64,000 nt of DNA from CAVROT01 sp963722905 (GCA_963722905.1 CAVROT010000011.1:1-64000); one strand, 5' to 3'. Shown: positions 16,891 to 28,900, numbered from the stretch's first letter. The notes: generated by a model from the letters alone, not told the origin. Translations and numbers: made by a program.

Positions 16891-18135
16891 ATGGCGGCGC
16901 CCGGGTCGAAAGGCGCCTCGGACGATCCGGTTCGGAACGCGTTCGACCGCGGGATGTCGCAGCTTGCATCCGGATCTGGTACCGGACGGCTGGGCCTTGC
17001 GGTGTCGGGTGGCGGTGACAGCATGGCACTGCTTCACCTCGCGACGGATTGGGCGGCACGGCACGGCACGGCGCTGAGCGTCGCGACCGTGGATCACCGC
17101 CTGCGCCCCGGTTCCGCCGACGAGGCCCGGACGGTTGCCGGCCTCTGCGAGGCGATGGGCATGCCGCACCGGACGCTGGTCTGGGAAGGGCGCATCGGGG
17201 GCGGCAACCTTCAGGATGCGGCCCGCGAGGCGCGCCGTGCACTTCTGACCGGCTGGGCGACGGGGCAGGGCGTCGGGATGATCGCGACCGGGCACACCCT
17301 GGACGATCAGGCCGAGACGGTGCTGCTGCGCCTCGCCCGGGGATCGGGGGTCGACGGTCTGGCCGGTATCGCACCGGCGCGCCGGATCGGCGGCGTCCTG
17401 TGGGTGCGGCCGCTCCTCCGCCTTCGCCGGGAGAACCTTCGCCATTGGCTGCGCGACCGCGGTGCCCGGTGGATCGACGATCCATCGAACGACGATCCCC
17501 GGTTCGACAGGGTCCGCGCCCGGGGTCTGTCGTCGGCGTTGGCCGACCTCGGTCTGACGCCAGGCCGGCTGGCCGCGCAGGCGGCCCACATGCGTGGCGC
17601 CCGCGACGTGCTGGAGACGGCGGCGGATGACCTGTCGCGGCGTGCCGTGCGGCAGGAGGGGGGCGACCTCCTGTTCGACCGCGCTGTCATGATGGTGGCG
17701 CTGCCGGAGACGCGCAACCGGCTGGTGGCGCGGGCGACGATGTGGATTTCAGGCGCGCCGTACCGGCCCCGGTTCGCCGCGCTGGAGCGGCTCGCCCTGA
17801 CGGGAAGGGGAACGTTGCAGGGTTGCGTCGCGATGCCGGCGGGCCGTTGGTGGCGCCTCACGCGCGAATATGCCGCCGTGCGGGACACGCGCTGTGCGAC
17901 GGCGGAACTGTGGGACGACCGGTGGCGGATGTCGGGCCCCCATGCCTCCGATCTGCACATCGCCGCGCTGGGCCGGGAGGGACTGGCACGTTGCGACGTA
18001 TTGGGGATGGACACCGCGCTGGCGGCGACTCCGGCGGTCTGGCGGGGGCGCGACCTCGTCTCCGCCCCCTGTGCAGGATATCTTAACGGTTGGTCGGCCA
18101 GTTTGTCGGCGGGGCGCGACGTATTCGCGCCGTAG
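16891..18135 (+). CDS. tilS: tRNA(Ile)-lysidine synthase TilS
   Basis: TilS attaches lysine to C34 of the CAU-anticodon tRNA-Ile, changing its decoding to AUA, and is essential in most bacteria. The 414 residues contain the PP-loop SGGGDS at residues 39-44 and the ATP-pyrophosphatase second motif (TVDHRLRPGSADEA). The RNA-binding segment TGHTLDDQAETVLLRLARG is also diagnostic. The C-terminal part is weakly conserved, as usual. The start codon directly abuts the cpoB stop, and ftsH follows after 99 bp; the tilS-ftsH order is common in proteobacteria. Confidence 0.93.
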   Translation: MAAPGSKGASDDPVRNAFDRGMSQLASGSGTGRLGLAVSGGGDSMALLHLATDWAARHGTALSVATVDHRLRPGSADEARTVAGLCEAMGMPHRTLVWEGRIGGGNLQDAAREARRALLTGWATGQGVGMIATGHTLDDQAETVLLRLARGSGVDGLAGIAPARRIGGVLWVRPLLRLRRENLRHWLRDRGARWIDDPSNDDPRFDRVRARGLSSALADLGLTPGRLAAQAAHMRGARDVLETAADDLSRRAVRQEGGDLLFDRAVMMVALPETRNRLVARATMWISGAPYRPRFAALERLALTGRGTLQGCVAMPAGRWWRLTREYAAVRDTRCATAELWDDRWRMSGPHASDLHIAALGREGLARCDVLGMDTALAATPAVWRGRDLVSAPCAGYLNGWSASLSAGRDVFAP

Positions 18136-18234
18136 CGGCGGATGGCGGGGAATGACATTGAACACAGCGTGCGCATGTCTATCTTCCAACTGACCCGGGC
18201 GGACCGTCCCCCGGACCGACGATAGGAGTTTGCC

Positions 18235-20154
<1,920 letters not shown>

Positions 20155-20179
20155 GGTGCGCCTGCAGCCACCGTCGGAA

Positions 20180-20213
20180 GGGCCGGCCGTCAGAGCGACG
20201 GGCGGCCCTTTTT
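20180..20213 (+). terminator. Rho-independent terminator after ftsH
   Basis: The arms at 20180-20191 and 20197-20208 form a 12-bp stem with a single mismatch around the loop AGAGC. Five T residues follow at 20209-20213. The hairpin starts 26 bp after the ftsH stop and lies before the MOSC gene, so it should end the tol-tilS-ftsH transcription unit. Confidence 0.85.
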
Positions 20214-20273
20214 CGTTGCCGACGGGACAGAAACCGGCATCATGTCGCGCGAACGATGCGACAGGGGGCCGCC

Positions 20274-20885
20274 ATGCCAGCGCTCGAACCGACGGAACTG
20301 ACGGGCACGATCACCTGGCTGGGTCGGGTTCCGCACCGGGACGCCGCGCGGATCGAGGCGGAACCGCTCGACCGGATGATCCTGGGTTTCGAGGGTCTGG
20401 TCGGTGAACACCATGCCGGCCTCACGCGCGCCTCATGCTCGCGTGTGCTCTCTCAATATCCGCGCGGCACCGAGATACGGAACGTTCGCCAGCTGTCGGT
20501 GCTCTGTCAAGGCGATCTGGACGCCATCGCCCGCGACCTGAGGCTGGAGGCGCTGGACCCCGCATGGCTGGGTGCCTCGGTGGTGGTTCAGGGCCTGCCG
20601 GACTTTTCGTTCCTTCCGCCGTCCGCGCGCCTGCAGGCAGATGACGGCCCCACGCTTGTCGTCGACATGCAGAACCTGCCGTGCAAGTTCCCCGAGATGA
20701 CGATCGAGGCCGCCCGCCCGGGCCACGGCCGCGGCTTTCGCGCCGCTGCCGAGGGGCGCCGCGGCATCACTGCCTGGGTCGAACGGCCGGGTACCCTGCG
20801 CGTTGGCCAGGCTCTGCGCCTGCACGTCCCCGGCCAGAGAGCGTGGCGCGGTGCGGTGCCAAAGACCGTCGCATCGGTCGCCTAG
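20274..20885 (+). CDS. MOSC-domain protein (molybdenum-cofactor sulfurase C-terminal type)
   Basis: This 203-residue protein resembles stand-alone MOSC domain proteins. It contains GFEGLVGEHHAGLTRAS, TEIRNVRQLSVL and the segment PCKFP with the family's conserved cysteine. MOSC domains carry sulfur on that cysteine and are linked to molybdenum-cofactor enzymes; the exact partner is unknown. The ATG at 20274 follows AGGGGG and is preferred over an in-frame ATG at 20256. The gene converges on folD and the two stop codons share the palindrome CTAG at 20882-20885, leaving no room for a terminator between them. Confidence 0.78.
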   Translation: MPALEPTELTGTITWLGRVPHRDAARIEAEPLDRMILGFEGLVGEHHAGLTRASCSRVLSQYPRGTEIRNVRQLSVLCQGDLDAIARDLRLEALDPAWLGASVVVQGLPDFSFLPPSARLQADDGPTLVVDMQNLPCKFPEMTIEAARPGHGRGFRAAAEGRRGITAWVERPGTLRVGQALRLHVPGQRAWRGAVPKTVASVA

Positions 20886-21772
20886 GCGGTCAGCCCCTCG
20901 GGTTCGGGAAGGTCGTTCGCCCGGCAGCATGCGGTCAGCGTGTTTGCCAGAAGGCAGGCGATCGTCATCGGACCGACTCCGCCCGGCACCGGCGTGATGG
21001 CGCCGGCCACGCCCAAGCAGGACGGGAAGTCGACGTCGCCGACCAGCCGCGTCCTGTCGCCCTCGTCCGGGACGCGGTTGATGCCCACGTCGATCACCGT
21101 GGCGCCTGGCTTCAGCCAGTCGCCCGGCACCATTCCGGGCCGCCCCACGGCCGCGACGAGGATATCGGCACGGCGCACGACGCCCGGCAGGTCGCGCGTG
21201 CGGCTGTGGCAGATCGTGACGGTGCAGCTGTCGCCCAGAAGAAGCTGCGCCATCGGCTTGCCCACGATGTTGGACCGTCCCATCACGACGGCCTCCATCC
21301 CCGACAGATCGCCGTGATGCGCGCGCAGCATCATCAGGCAGCCCAGCGGCGTGCAGGGCACCATCGCCTTTTGCCCCGTCGCCAGCCGCCCTACGTTCGA
21401 GATGTGGAAGCCGTCGACGTCCTTCGCCGGGTCGATGGCCGCCAGCACAGTCGCCTCGTCGATGTGGCGGGGCAGAGGAAGTTGCACCAGAATGCCGTGC
21501 ACCGCGGGGTCGTCGTTGAGTTGCGCCACCAGCGACAGAAGGGTTCCGGCGTCGGTGTCGGCATCAAGGCGGTGCTCGAAGCTCTCCATGCCGACCTCGA
21601 CCGTCTGGCGGCCCTTGGATCGGACATAGACCTGGCTGGCTGGATCCTCGCCCACCAGCACGACGGCAAGGCCCGGAGCGATACCATGCGCCTTCAGCGT
21701 CCCGACATGCGTCGCGACGCGAGCGCGAATATCGGCTGCGAAGGCGCGGCCGTCCAGGATGGTGGCGGTCAT
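20882..21772 (-). CDS. folD: Bifunctional methylenetetrahydrofolate dehydrogenase/cyclohydrolase FolD
   Basis: FolD interconverts 5,10-methylene-, methenyl- and 10-formyl-tetrahydrofolate in the cytoplasm, with NADP. The 296 residues from the ATG at 21772 carry the family motifs: YVRSKGRQTVEVGM with the catalytic Tyr and Lys, QLPLPRHIDE, the cofactor segment GRSNIVGKPMAQLL and TPVPGGVGPMT near the C-terminus. It follows fhs on the same strand with a 105-bp gap, so the two enzymes of the formate-to-methylene-THF route probably share a transcript. The few residues upstream of this ATG (from 21787) are not family-like. Confidence 0.95.
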   Translation of the reverse strand: MTATILDGRAFAADIRARVATHVGTLKAHGIAPGLAVVLVGEDPASQVYVRSKGRQTVEVGMESFEHRLDADTDAGTLLSLVAQLNDDPAVHGILVQLPLPRHIDEATVLAAIDPAKDVDGFHISNVGRLATGQKAMVPCTPLGCLMMLRAHHGDLSGMEAVVMGRSNIVGKPMAQLLLGDSCTVTICHSRTRDLPGVVRRADILVAAVGRPGMVPGDWLKPGATVIDVGINRVPDEGDRTRLVGDVDFPSCLGVAGAITPVPGGVGPMTIACLLANTLTACCRANDLPEPEGLTA

Positions 21773-21877
21773 GTCGGCCTCATACATATGGATGCGGATG
21801 TCGGTCGGACTACGGATGCCGCCGGTGCCGGACGTGGTCCCGACCTACGGCAATTTTCATTGAAGCTGCGGGCGGCG

Positions 21878-23554
21878 TCAAAACAGCCCTTCGACCTCGC
21901 CGGCGTCGTTCAGGCGGATCGTCTCGGCCGAGGGCACGCGGGGCAGGCCCGGCATCGTCATGATCTCGCCGCAGACGGCCACGACGAAGCCGGCGCCGGC
22001 CGACAGACGCACCTCGCGCACCGGGACCGAATGGCCGGTGGGCGCGCCCCGCAGGTTCGGATCGGTGGAGAAGGAATATTGCGTCTTGGCCATGCAGACA
22101 GGCAGGTGGCCGAACCCCTGATCCTCCCAGGTGCGCAGCTGGTCGCGTATCTTCTTGTCGGCGATGACCTCGTCGGCACGGTAGATGCGGCGCGCGATGG
22201 TCTGCATCTTGTCGAAGAGGCCCATGTCATCGGGGTAGAGCGGCGCGAAGTTCGCGATACCCGCATCCGCGATCTCGGCCACGCGGGTGGCCAGAGCCTC
22301 GATCCCTTTCGACCCGTCGGCCCAGTGGCGGCACAGGATCGCTTCGGATCCCTGGCTGGCGACGTAGTCCTTGACCGTCGCGATCTCGGCTTCGGTATCG
22401 CCGGAGAAATGGTTGATGCCCACCACCACGGGCACGCCGAAGGATTTCACGTTCTCGATGTGCCGGCCGAGGTTGGCGCAGCCCGATCGGACGGCCGCGA
22501 CGTTCTCAGCCCCGAGGTCGGCCTTGGCCACGCCGCCGTTCATCTTCATCGCACGCACCGTCGCCACGATGACGACGCAGGCGGGGGCAAGGCCGGCCTT
22601 GCGGCACTTGATGTTCATGAACTTCTCGGCACCCAGGTCGGCGCCGAACCCGGCCTCTGTCACGACATAATCGGCCAGCTTCAGCGCGGTCGTCGTGGCG
22701 ATGACCGAGTTGCAGCCATGTGCGATGTTGGCGAAGGGGCCGCCGTGGACGAAGGCGGGGTTGTTTTCCAGCGTCTGGACGAGGTTCGGCTGCATGGCAT
22801 CGCGCAGCAGGACGGTCATCGCGCCGTCCGCCTTGATGTCACGGGCGTGGACCGGTTCGCGGTCGCGGGTGTAGGCCACGATGATGTCGCCCAGCCGCTT
22901 TTGCAGGTCGTCGAGGTTCCGCGCGAGGCACAGGCAGGCCATGACCTCGGACGCGACGGTGATGTCGAACCCGCCCTCGCCGGGATATCCGTTGGCCACG
23001 CCGCCCAGCGACGTGGTGATCTGGCGCAGCGCCCGGTCGTTCATGTCGACCACGCGCCGCCAGACGATGCGGCGGGTGTCGATCCCCAACTCGTTTCCCC
23101 AGTAGACGTGGTTGTCGATCATGGCCGACAGCAGGTTGTGGGCGCTGGTGATCGCGTGGAAGTCGCCGGTGAAGTGGAGGTTCATGTCCTCCATCGGCAC
23201 CACCTGGGCGTAGCCGCCGCCCGCCGCCCCGCCCTTCATCCCGAAGCACGGGCCCAGCGACGCCTCGCGGATGCAGATTGCGGCGCGCTTGCCGATGGCG
23301 TTCAACCCGTCGCCCAGGCCCACCGTCGTGGTCGTCTTGCCCTCGCCGGCGGGGGTGGGGTTGATCGCGGTGACGAGGATGAGCTTTCCGTCGGGCCGGT
23401 CCTGCACCGCGTCGATGAACCGCTGCGACACCTTGGCCTTGTCGTGGCCATAGGGCACCAGGTCGTCGGCACCGATCCCCAGGCGTTCGCCTATGGCCTG
23501 GATGGGCTGCTTTTTCGCTGCGCGGGCGATCTCGATATCCGACGTGACGGTCAT
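21878..23554 (-). CDS. fhs: Formate-tetrahydrofolate ligase
   Basis: This enzyme makes 10-formyl-THF from formate, THF and ATP. The 558 residues from the ATG at 23554 sit behind a GGAGGA ribosome site. The nucleotide loop TPAGEGKTTTTVGLGDGL is at about residues 67-84, and KGGAAGGGYAQV, which is characteristic of the family, follows. Paired with folD downstream it feeds formate-derived one-carbon units into purine, methionine or oxidative routes; in marine roseobacters such genes often serve oxidation of methyl groups. Length and motifs are normal. Confidence 0.95.
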   Translation of the reverse strand: MTVTSDIEIARAAKKQPIQAIGERLGIGADDLVPYGHDKAKVSQRFIDAVQDRPDGKLILVTAINPTPAGEGKTTTTVGLGDGLNAIGKRAAICIREASLGPCFGMKGGAAGGGYAQVVPMEDMNLHFTGDFHAITSAHNLLSAMIDNHVYWGNELGIDTRRIVWRRVVDMNDRALRQITTSLGGVANGYPGEGGFDITVASEVMACLCLARNLDDLQKRLGDIIVAYTRDREPVHARDIKADGAMTVLLRDAMQPNLVQTLENNPAFVHGGPFANIAHGCNSVIATTTALKLADYVVTEAGFGADLGAEKFMNIKCRKAGLAPACVVIVATVRAMKMNGGVAKADLGAENVAAVRSGCANLGRHIENVKSFGVPVVVGINHFSGDTEAEIATVKDYVASQGSEAILCRHWADGSKGIEALATRVAEIADAGIANFAPLYPDDMGLFDKMQTIARRIYRADEVIADKKIRDQLRTWEDQGFGHLPVCMAKTQYSFSTDPNLRGAPTGHSVPVREVRLSAGAGFVVAVCGEIMTMPGLPRVPSAETIRLNDAGEVEGLF

Positions 23555-23732
23555 GGTAACTCCTCCGATGCCGCCTTTCCCTATCGCGCCGGCGGCCGGG
23601 GCGCACCCGGCCATTGCGACATCGCGGGGATCGGAACCGGCGCGGGCCGATTTTCCATATCGCGCGCTCTGAATGGCGGGAACCGACGAGCGGATTGCAC
23701 GTTCGGCGGCAGGGCTTCCTCCCTGACAGCCT

Positions 23733-23766
23733 CAGCGCCGCAACTCCCCCCAAGGTTGCGGCGCTG
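23733..23766 (-). terminator. Perfect 12-bp stem-loop downstream of the thioesterase gene
   Basis: The arms at 23733-23744 (CAGCGCCGCAAC) and 23755-23766 are exact reverse complements around a 10-base loop. The hairpin lies 21 bp beyond the stop of the minus-strand thioesterase and upstream of fhs. It has no T-run on either strand, so factor-independent termination is uncertain. It could end the cob-pdeM-thioesterase transcript or act as a processing barrier before fhs. Confidence 0.5.
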
Positions 23767-23787
23767 TACTGTCTGGAGGTCGACCGA

Positions 23788-24216
23788 TCAGGCCGGTACC
23801 ATCGTTCCCTGCAAAATAGCGACCTTTCGCCGATCTTCCCCCGCCTCGATCCAGACGGACGCGGTCACGACGGTCAATCGCCGTCCGGCGCGAACGACCT
23901 CCCCGACCGCCACCAGACGGTCCCCGGTGGCGGGACGCAGCAGGTTGATCTTCATCTCGGCGGTCATGATGTCGCCCTCGCCGCCCGCCATCAGGGTCAG
24001 GGCCGCGTAACCGGCGGCCGTGTCGCCCAGCGAGAAGGTGAGCCCGGCGTGGGCGAAGCCGTGCTGCTGATGGGCCAGGGGCAGGATCGGCGCCACGACC
24101 TCGATCAGGCCGGGCTCGACCCGGGTCAGAGAGGCCCCGAATGTCGTCATCAGGGCCTGCCGCGCGAAGCTGGAATGAATTTGCGCCGCCGCGGCCGGTT
24201 CCAGCGCACCCGTCAC
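23788..24216 (-). CDS. PaaI-family hotdog thioesterase
   Basis: This is a 142-residue single-domain hotdog protein of the PaaI/DUF4442-like thioesterase group. It has AHQQHGFAHAGLTFSLGDTAAG, which is split here as HGFAHAGL and DTAAGYAA, carrying the residues that normally sit in the catalytic helix. MTAEMKINLLRPATGD is the typical following strand. The start is a GTG at 24216, whose last two bases begin the stop of the upstream gene (GTGA overlap), so translation is coupled. The thioester substrate is unknown. Confidence 0.82.
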   Translation of the reverse strand: MTGALEPAAAAQIHSSFARQALMTTFGASLTRVEPGLIEVVAPILPLAHQQHGFAHAGLTFSLGDTAAGYAALTLMAGGEGDIMTAEMKINLLRPATGDRLVAVGEVVRAGRRLTVVTASVWIEAGEDRRKVAILQGTMVPA

Positions 24217-24890
24217 GCGGCCCGCCGGACCAGCGGCATCGGGACCGCGTGCGGAACCGGCCCCGTCAGGATCGCCCGGGCACCTGCGCCCAGCAGCGGC
24301 GCAAAGGCGGCGTGGGTCCATGGCAGCCCGCCGGTATAGGTGCCGTAGGCCGGCAGGATGGCGCGTGCGGCGTCGTGCAGAAAACAGCGCCGGGTGATCT
24401 GGCAGCCACGCAACCCGATACTGGCCTTGGGATGGTAGTGGCCGCTCAACTCGGCCGTGGCACCGGGATGGGCGATGTGCCGGAAGACCAGCGGTCCTAT
24501 GGTAACCTCGTTCCGGGCATGGCCCGGCGCTCCGCCGCCGGCGGGATCGTGGTTGCCGCTGACCCAGATCCAGCGACGGCCGGCCGCCAGCACCGACAGA
24601 CGCGCCCTTGCCGCTGGGTCCATAGCCATCGCCGATGCGTCGTCGTCGAAGCTGTCGCCCAGGCTGACGACGGTGGCGGGATCGGTCGCAGCGATGTCGG
24701 CGCCCAGCCGTGCGAGCGTGTCCAGTGATTCATAAGGGGGCAGCATGTTGCCCTGACGGCGCGCGATCCTCTCGGACTTGCCCAGGTGCAGGTCGGCCAC
24801 CGCCAGCAGCCGCGCGGCGGGCCACCAAAGCGCCCCCGAACCCATCGCGTGCAGGGCCTCGTCGGCCAGAGTAAAGACGACTGCGTTCAT
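24213..24890 (-). CDS. pdeM: PdeM-like metallophosphoesterase (ligase-associated DNA damage response)
   Basis: This is a calcineurin-like phosphoesterase of 225 residues. Its metal-binding motifs run in order: ADLHLGKSERIARRQG (about residues 30-45), LGDSFDD, SGNHDP and SGHYHPKA. The combination, with FLHDAARAILPAYGTYTGG near the end, matches PdeM, an endonuclease-like partner of bacterial DNA-repair ligase clusters. No ligase or exonuclease gene of that cluster is nearby, so here it acts alone or with distant partners. The start at 24890 is chosen because the extra N-terminal residues from 24953 are not family-like. Confidence 0.82.
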   Translation of the reverse strand: MNAVVFTLADEALHAMGSGALWWPAARLLAVADLHLGKSERIARRQGNMLPPYESLDTLARLGADIAATDPATVVSLGDSFDDDASAMAMDPAARARLSVLAAGRRWIWVSGNHDPAGGGAPGHARNEVTIGPLVFRHIAHPGATAELSGHYHPKASIGLRGCQITRRCFLHDAARAILPAYGTYTGGLPWTHAAFAPLLGAGARAILTGPVPHAVPMPLVRRAA

Positions 24891-24962
24891 GCTATGTCCA
24901 TGCCGCGCCGACGTTCGGAAATCAACCCGCTCCGATCGGGGCGAGGGGCACACGCCCGGCGC

Positions 24963-25589
24963 CTAGAACTCCACCCCCTGCTGCGCCTTTACGCCCGAAC
25001 GGAAGGGATGCTTGACCAGCTCCATTTCGGTCACGAGGTCCGCGGCTTCGATCAGGTCGGGATGGGCGTTGCGCCCGGTCAGCACGACATGCGTCATCGC
25101 CGGCTTCTCGGCGGCAAGGAATGCCGCTACTTCGGCCGCCGATACATAGTCGTATCGGATCGCGATGTTGATCTCGTCCAGCAGGACCATGCGGTTGGCC
25201 GGGTCGCGGATCAGCTCCTTCGCGCGGGCCCAGGCAGCCTGTGCCATCTCGGTGTCGCGGGATTTGTCCTGCGTCTCCCACGTGAAGCCTTCGCCCATGG
25301 TGTGGAACGCGCAGGTGTCGGTGAAGTGCCGCAGGATCAGGTCGCGCTCCCCGGTGGACATGCCGCCCTTGATGAACTGCACAACAGCGCATTGCATCTC
25401 GTGGCCGATGCAGCGGAAGATCATGCCGAACGCGGCCGACGACTTGCCCTTGCCCTTGCCCGTATGGACGATGACCAGACCCTTCTCGTCGGTCTTGGTC
25501 GCCATGATCTTGTCGCGCGCGGCCTTCTTCTTGGCCATCTTCGCGTTGTGGCGGGCGGCGTCCCCGCCGGGTTCGGTGTCGTCCGTCAT
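24963..25589 (-). CDS. cobO: Cob(I)yrinic acid a,c-diamide adenosyltransferase CobO
   Basis: CobO transfers the 5'-deoxyadenosyl group of ATP to the cobalt of corrinoids in the aerobic B12 pathway. The 208 residues have a Lys-rich N-terminus, the P-loop HTGKGKGKSSAA at about residues 42-53, MGEGFTWETQDKSRD in the middle and LLDEINIA as the Walker-B-like segment. The start ATG overlaps the stop of the GFA gene (ATGA), placing it in the cobN-GFA-cobO unit. Length is normal for CobO/CobA/BtuR. Confidence 0.93.
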   Translation of the reverse strand: MTDDTEPGGDAARHNAKMAKKKAARDKIMATKTDEKGLVIVHTGKGKGKSSAAFGMIFRCIGHEMQCAVVQFIKGGMSTGERDLILRHFTDTCAFHTMGEGFTWETQDKSRDTEMAQAAWARAKELIRDPANRMVLLDEINIAIRYDYVSAAEVAAFLAAEKPAMTHVVLTGRNAHPDLIEAADLVTEMELVKHPFRSGVKAQQGVEF

Positions 25590-25981
25590 GGCGTGGCCTC
25601 CGGTTGCGGGTCTGGCAGGGGGTGCATCCAGGCGATGCGTTCCTCGATGAAGTCGTGGCCCTCAGGCGTCACGGCGCCAGGATCGTCCAGCAGGGCGGCA
25701 GGGAGGTGCGTCTCGTCCGGCTTGCCCGACCAGCGATAGGAGACCGGGCTGCCGCAGGTACCGCAGAACCCCCGTTCCACCCCGGGTGACGACGCATGGG
25801 TGCGCGGCGTGCCCGTCCAGCGCAGCGCCGCGTCCGGGACGCAGACGAAGGTCGTCATCGGCGATCCCGTGGCCCGGCGGCAGCTGTCGCAATGGCAATG
25901 CAGGACCCACCGCTCCGGTGGGGTGTATTCGAACCGCACGGCGCCGCACAGACAGCGCCCGGTGCGGGCAGAGGGGGTCAT
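25586..25981 (-). CDS. GFA/CENP-V-type zinc protein
   Basis: This is a 131-residue member of the glutathione-dependent formaldehyde-activating (GFA/CENP-V) fold. The zinc ligands appear as GRCLCGAV (Cys10, Cys12), HCHCDSC (Cys29, Cys31, Cys34) and GFCGTCGS. Most members have no proven enzyme activity. It lies between cobN and cobO: its start is 2 bp after the cobN stop and its stop overlaps the cobO start. It is therefore co-expressed with cobalamin genes, although it is not a known B12 enzyme. Confidence 0.85.
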   Translation of the reverse strand: MTPSARTGRCLCGAVRFEYTPPERWVLHCHCDSCRRATGSPMTTFVCVPDAALRWTGTPRTHASSPGVERGFCGTCGSPVSYRWSGKPDETHLPAALLDDPGAVTPEGHDFIEERIAWMHPLPDPQPEATP

Positions 25982-25983
25982 TG

Positions 25984-28900
25984 TCACGCGTTCACCTCCA
26001 GCGGCCGGGACAGACGGTCCAGTTCGACGCGTGCCCGGTTCGACTTCGGCACCCACAGGCCGCGGTCGATGGCCTCGGTCAGGCGCTGGGCGATCTCCTG
26101 CAGGGCCGGAGCGTTCGCGTACGCGATGAAATCGCGCACGGTGTCGTCCTCGACGAAGGCGGCCAGCACCAGGTCGAAGTGATGCGACTTCACCGCACCC
26201 GTCGTGGCGGCAAAGGCGAACATGTAGTCGACCGTCGCCGCGATCTCGAAGGCGCCCTTGTAGCCGTGGCGCATGACGCCCGCGATCCATTTGGGGTTCA
26301 CGACCCGGCTGCGGACGACGCGCCCGATCTCGTCCTCCAGGGTGCGGATGACGGGACGCTCGGGGCGGGAATGGTCGTTGTGGTAGATCGGGCGCCGGCG
26401 TCCCTGGAGGGTCTCCACGGCCGCGGTGGCGCCGCCCTCGAACTGATAGTAGTCGTCGCTGTCCAGCAGGTCGTGCTCGCGGTTGTCCTGGTTCTGGACG
26501 ATGGCCTCGACCTGGCCCAGTCGCGCGGCGAACCCGTCCGGGTCCGCCCGCCCTTCGGCGCCCGCGCCATAGGCGTAACTGCCCCAGGCCATGTAGGCGG
26601 CGGCGAGGTCCGCGGTGTCGTTCCACGCCCGCGCGTCGATCAGCGCCTGAAGCCCCGCGCCGTAGGCCCCGGGCTTCGATCCGAAGACGCGGGCAGTGGC
26701 CCCCTCGGCGCGCGCGCGGGCGGCTGCGGGGTTGATGTCGTCCGGTTCATCCAGGGCCATCACGGCACGGGCAGCACTGTCGACGAGGTCGATGAGCCCC
26801 GGGAACGCGTCTCGAAAGAACCCCGAGATCCGCAGGGTCACGTCCACCCGCGGGCGTCCCAGAGCGGTGGCCGGAATGACCTCGAACCCGGTCACGCGGC
26901 GGTTGGCGGCGTCCCACGTCGGCTTCACGCCCATCAGCGCAAGGCATTGTGCGACGTCGTCGCCCCCGGTGCGCATGTTGGCGGTGCCCCAGGCGGTCAG
27001 CAGCAGGATACGTGGCCAATCGCCGTGGTCCTGCAGGTGCCGGTCGATGAGAGCGCTGGCCGACCGCCAGCCCAGCGCCCAGGCCGTCGGCGTCGGCACG
27101 GCGCGGCTGTCCACGGAATAGAAGTTCCGCCCCGTCGGCAGGACGTCCAGCCGCCCCCGCGTCGGCGCCCCCGATGGCGCGGGCGCCACGGCCCGACCGT
27201 CGAGCGCCGCCAGCAGCCCCGCGGCCTCGGCCGGTCCGCATGCGGCAACGGCGGGCCTTACGCGGTCCGCGGCCTCAGCCATGACGGCGGCGGTCGCGGG
27301 GCCGGGGGCCGCCGCCCCCTCCATCAGCCGGATGGCGAGCATCTCCAGCCGCTCCACCGTATCGCCGGTACTGCGCCAGAGGTCCGTCGCGCCGCCCTCC
27401 TTCATCCTGTCGGCAAATACTCCCCCCGGAGGGTCCGCCGCATCCGCCCACGCCAATGCGTCGGGTCTTGGACCGGCCCAGGGCGTGGCCATGTCGCAGT
27501 CCAGCGGGTCGAAATCCAACCCCAGATCGTCGGCCATCGCGCGCAGCAGCGACGCATCGCCGTCCCGGCCCGTTCCCCGCGCGACGCGCAGCAGCGCGAT
27601 GGAGAGGTCCCGCTCCTGCACGCCCCTCGGCGATGTGCCGAACACGTGCAGCCCGTCGCGGATCTGGGCCTCCTTCACCTCGCACAGATAGGCGTCGAGC
27701 CGGGCAAGGTCGCTGTCCGCATCCGTCCCCGTCATGCCCACGTCCCGGTCCAGCCCGGACGTGGCGGCCAGCGACACGATCTCGCGGCGCAGATGCGCGA
27801 CGCGGCGCGGATCGACGCCGGCGGCCTCGTAGTATTCGTCCACCAGCGCCTCGAGGTCGCGCAGCGGGCCGTAGGTCTCGGCCCGCGTCAGCGGTGGGGT
27901 CAGATGGTCGACGATCACGGCCTGCGCGCGCCGCTTGGCCTGCGTGCCCTCTCCCGGATCGTTGACGATGAATGGATAGACATGCGGCATCGGTCCCAGC
28001 ACCGCCTCGGGAAAACAGTCGGCCGACAGTGCCAGCGCCTTGCCAGGCAGCCATTCGAGGTTGCCGTGCTTGCCCATGTGGACGACCGCATGCGCCTTCC
28101 ACGCGTGCCGCAGCCAGAAATGGAAGGCGAGGTAGTGATGCGGCGGCACCAGATCGGGGGCGTGGTAGGTCTGGACGGGGTCGATGTCATAACCGCGCGC
28201 CGGCTGGATTGCGACGGCCGCGTTGCCCACGCGGTGGATGGCAAGAACGAAATGGCCGGCGATCGCGCCGCCTGGGGGGGCCGGAGCCTCCGGCGGGGAT
28301 ATTTCGGAACCCAAGTCGGGGGGGACGCGCCTGCTGTCCGCCACGGCGGGATCGCGATGGCGGATGAAGAAGGGATCGTCCTGCGGGGCGCCCCATCGCG
28401 CCTCGATCTGCTGTCGCACAGCAAGGGGCAGGGCGTCATAGCCGGTGCGGTAATCCTTCAGCGACAGCATCTCGCCGCCCGTTCGCGCGGCGCGGTCGGT
28501 GCGCCAGTTCGTCGGGCCGGACATCAGGCGGCGCATCAACGCGTCGGCATCGGGGGGAATGTCGTCGATGGCGTAGCCGGCGCCCTCCAGCAGGCGCAGC
28601 ACATCCACCGTCGCCGCCGGCGTGTCGAGCCCGACGCCGTTGGCCAGCCGCCCGTCCCGTGTCGGGTAGTTGGCGAGGACCAGCGCCACGCGCCGGTCGC
28701 CCGGCGGGGCGGCGCGCAGGTCACACCAGTTCCGCGCCAGGTCGGCGACGAAGTCGATCCTGTCGCCGCGCGGACGCCAGGTGGCGACAGGGCACTGGGT
28801 GGCGTCGTCGAAGTAGGCCCCGTCCTTCCACGCGACGGCGCGGCCGAGGATGCGGCCGTCGACCTCTGGCAGGGCGACGTTCATCGCGATGTCGCGGGCC

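Noticed and set aside
20681..24010. A 1,109-codon plus-strand frame across folD and fhs
   Set aside because: It is antisense to two clear enzymes and shows Arg/His/Gly-rich shadow composition.
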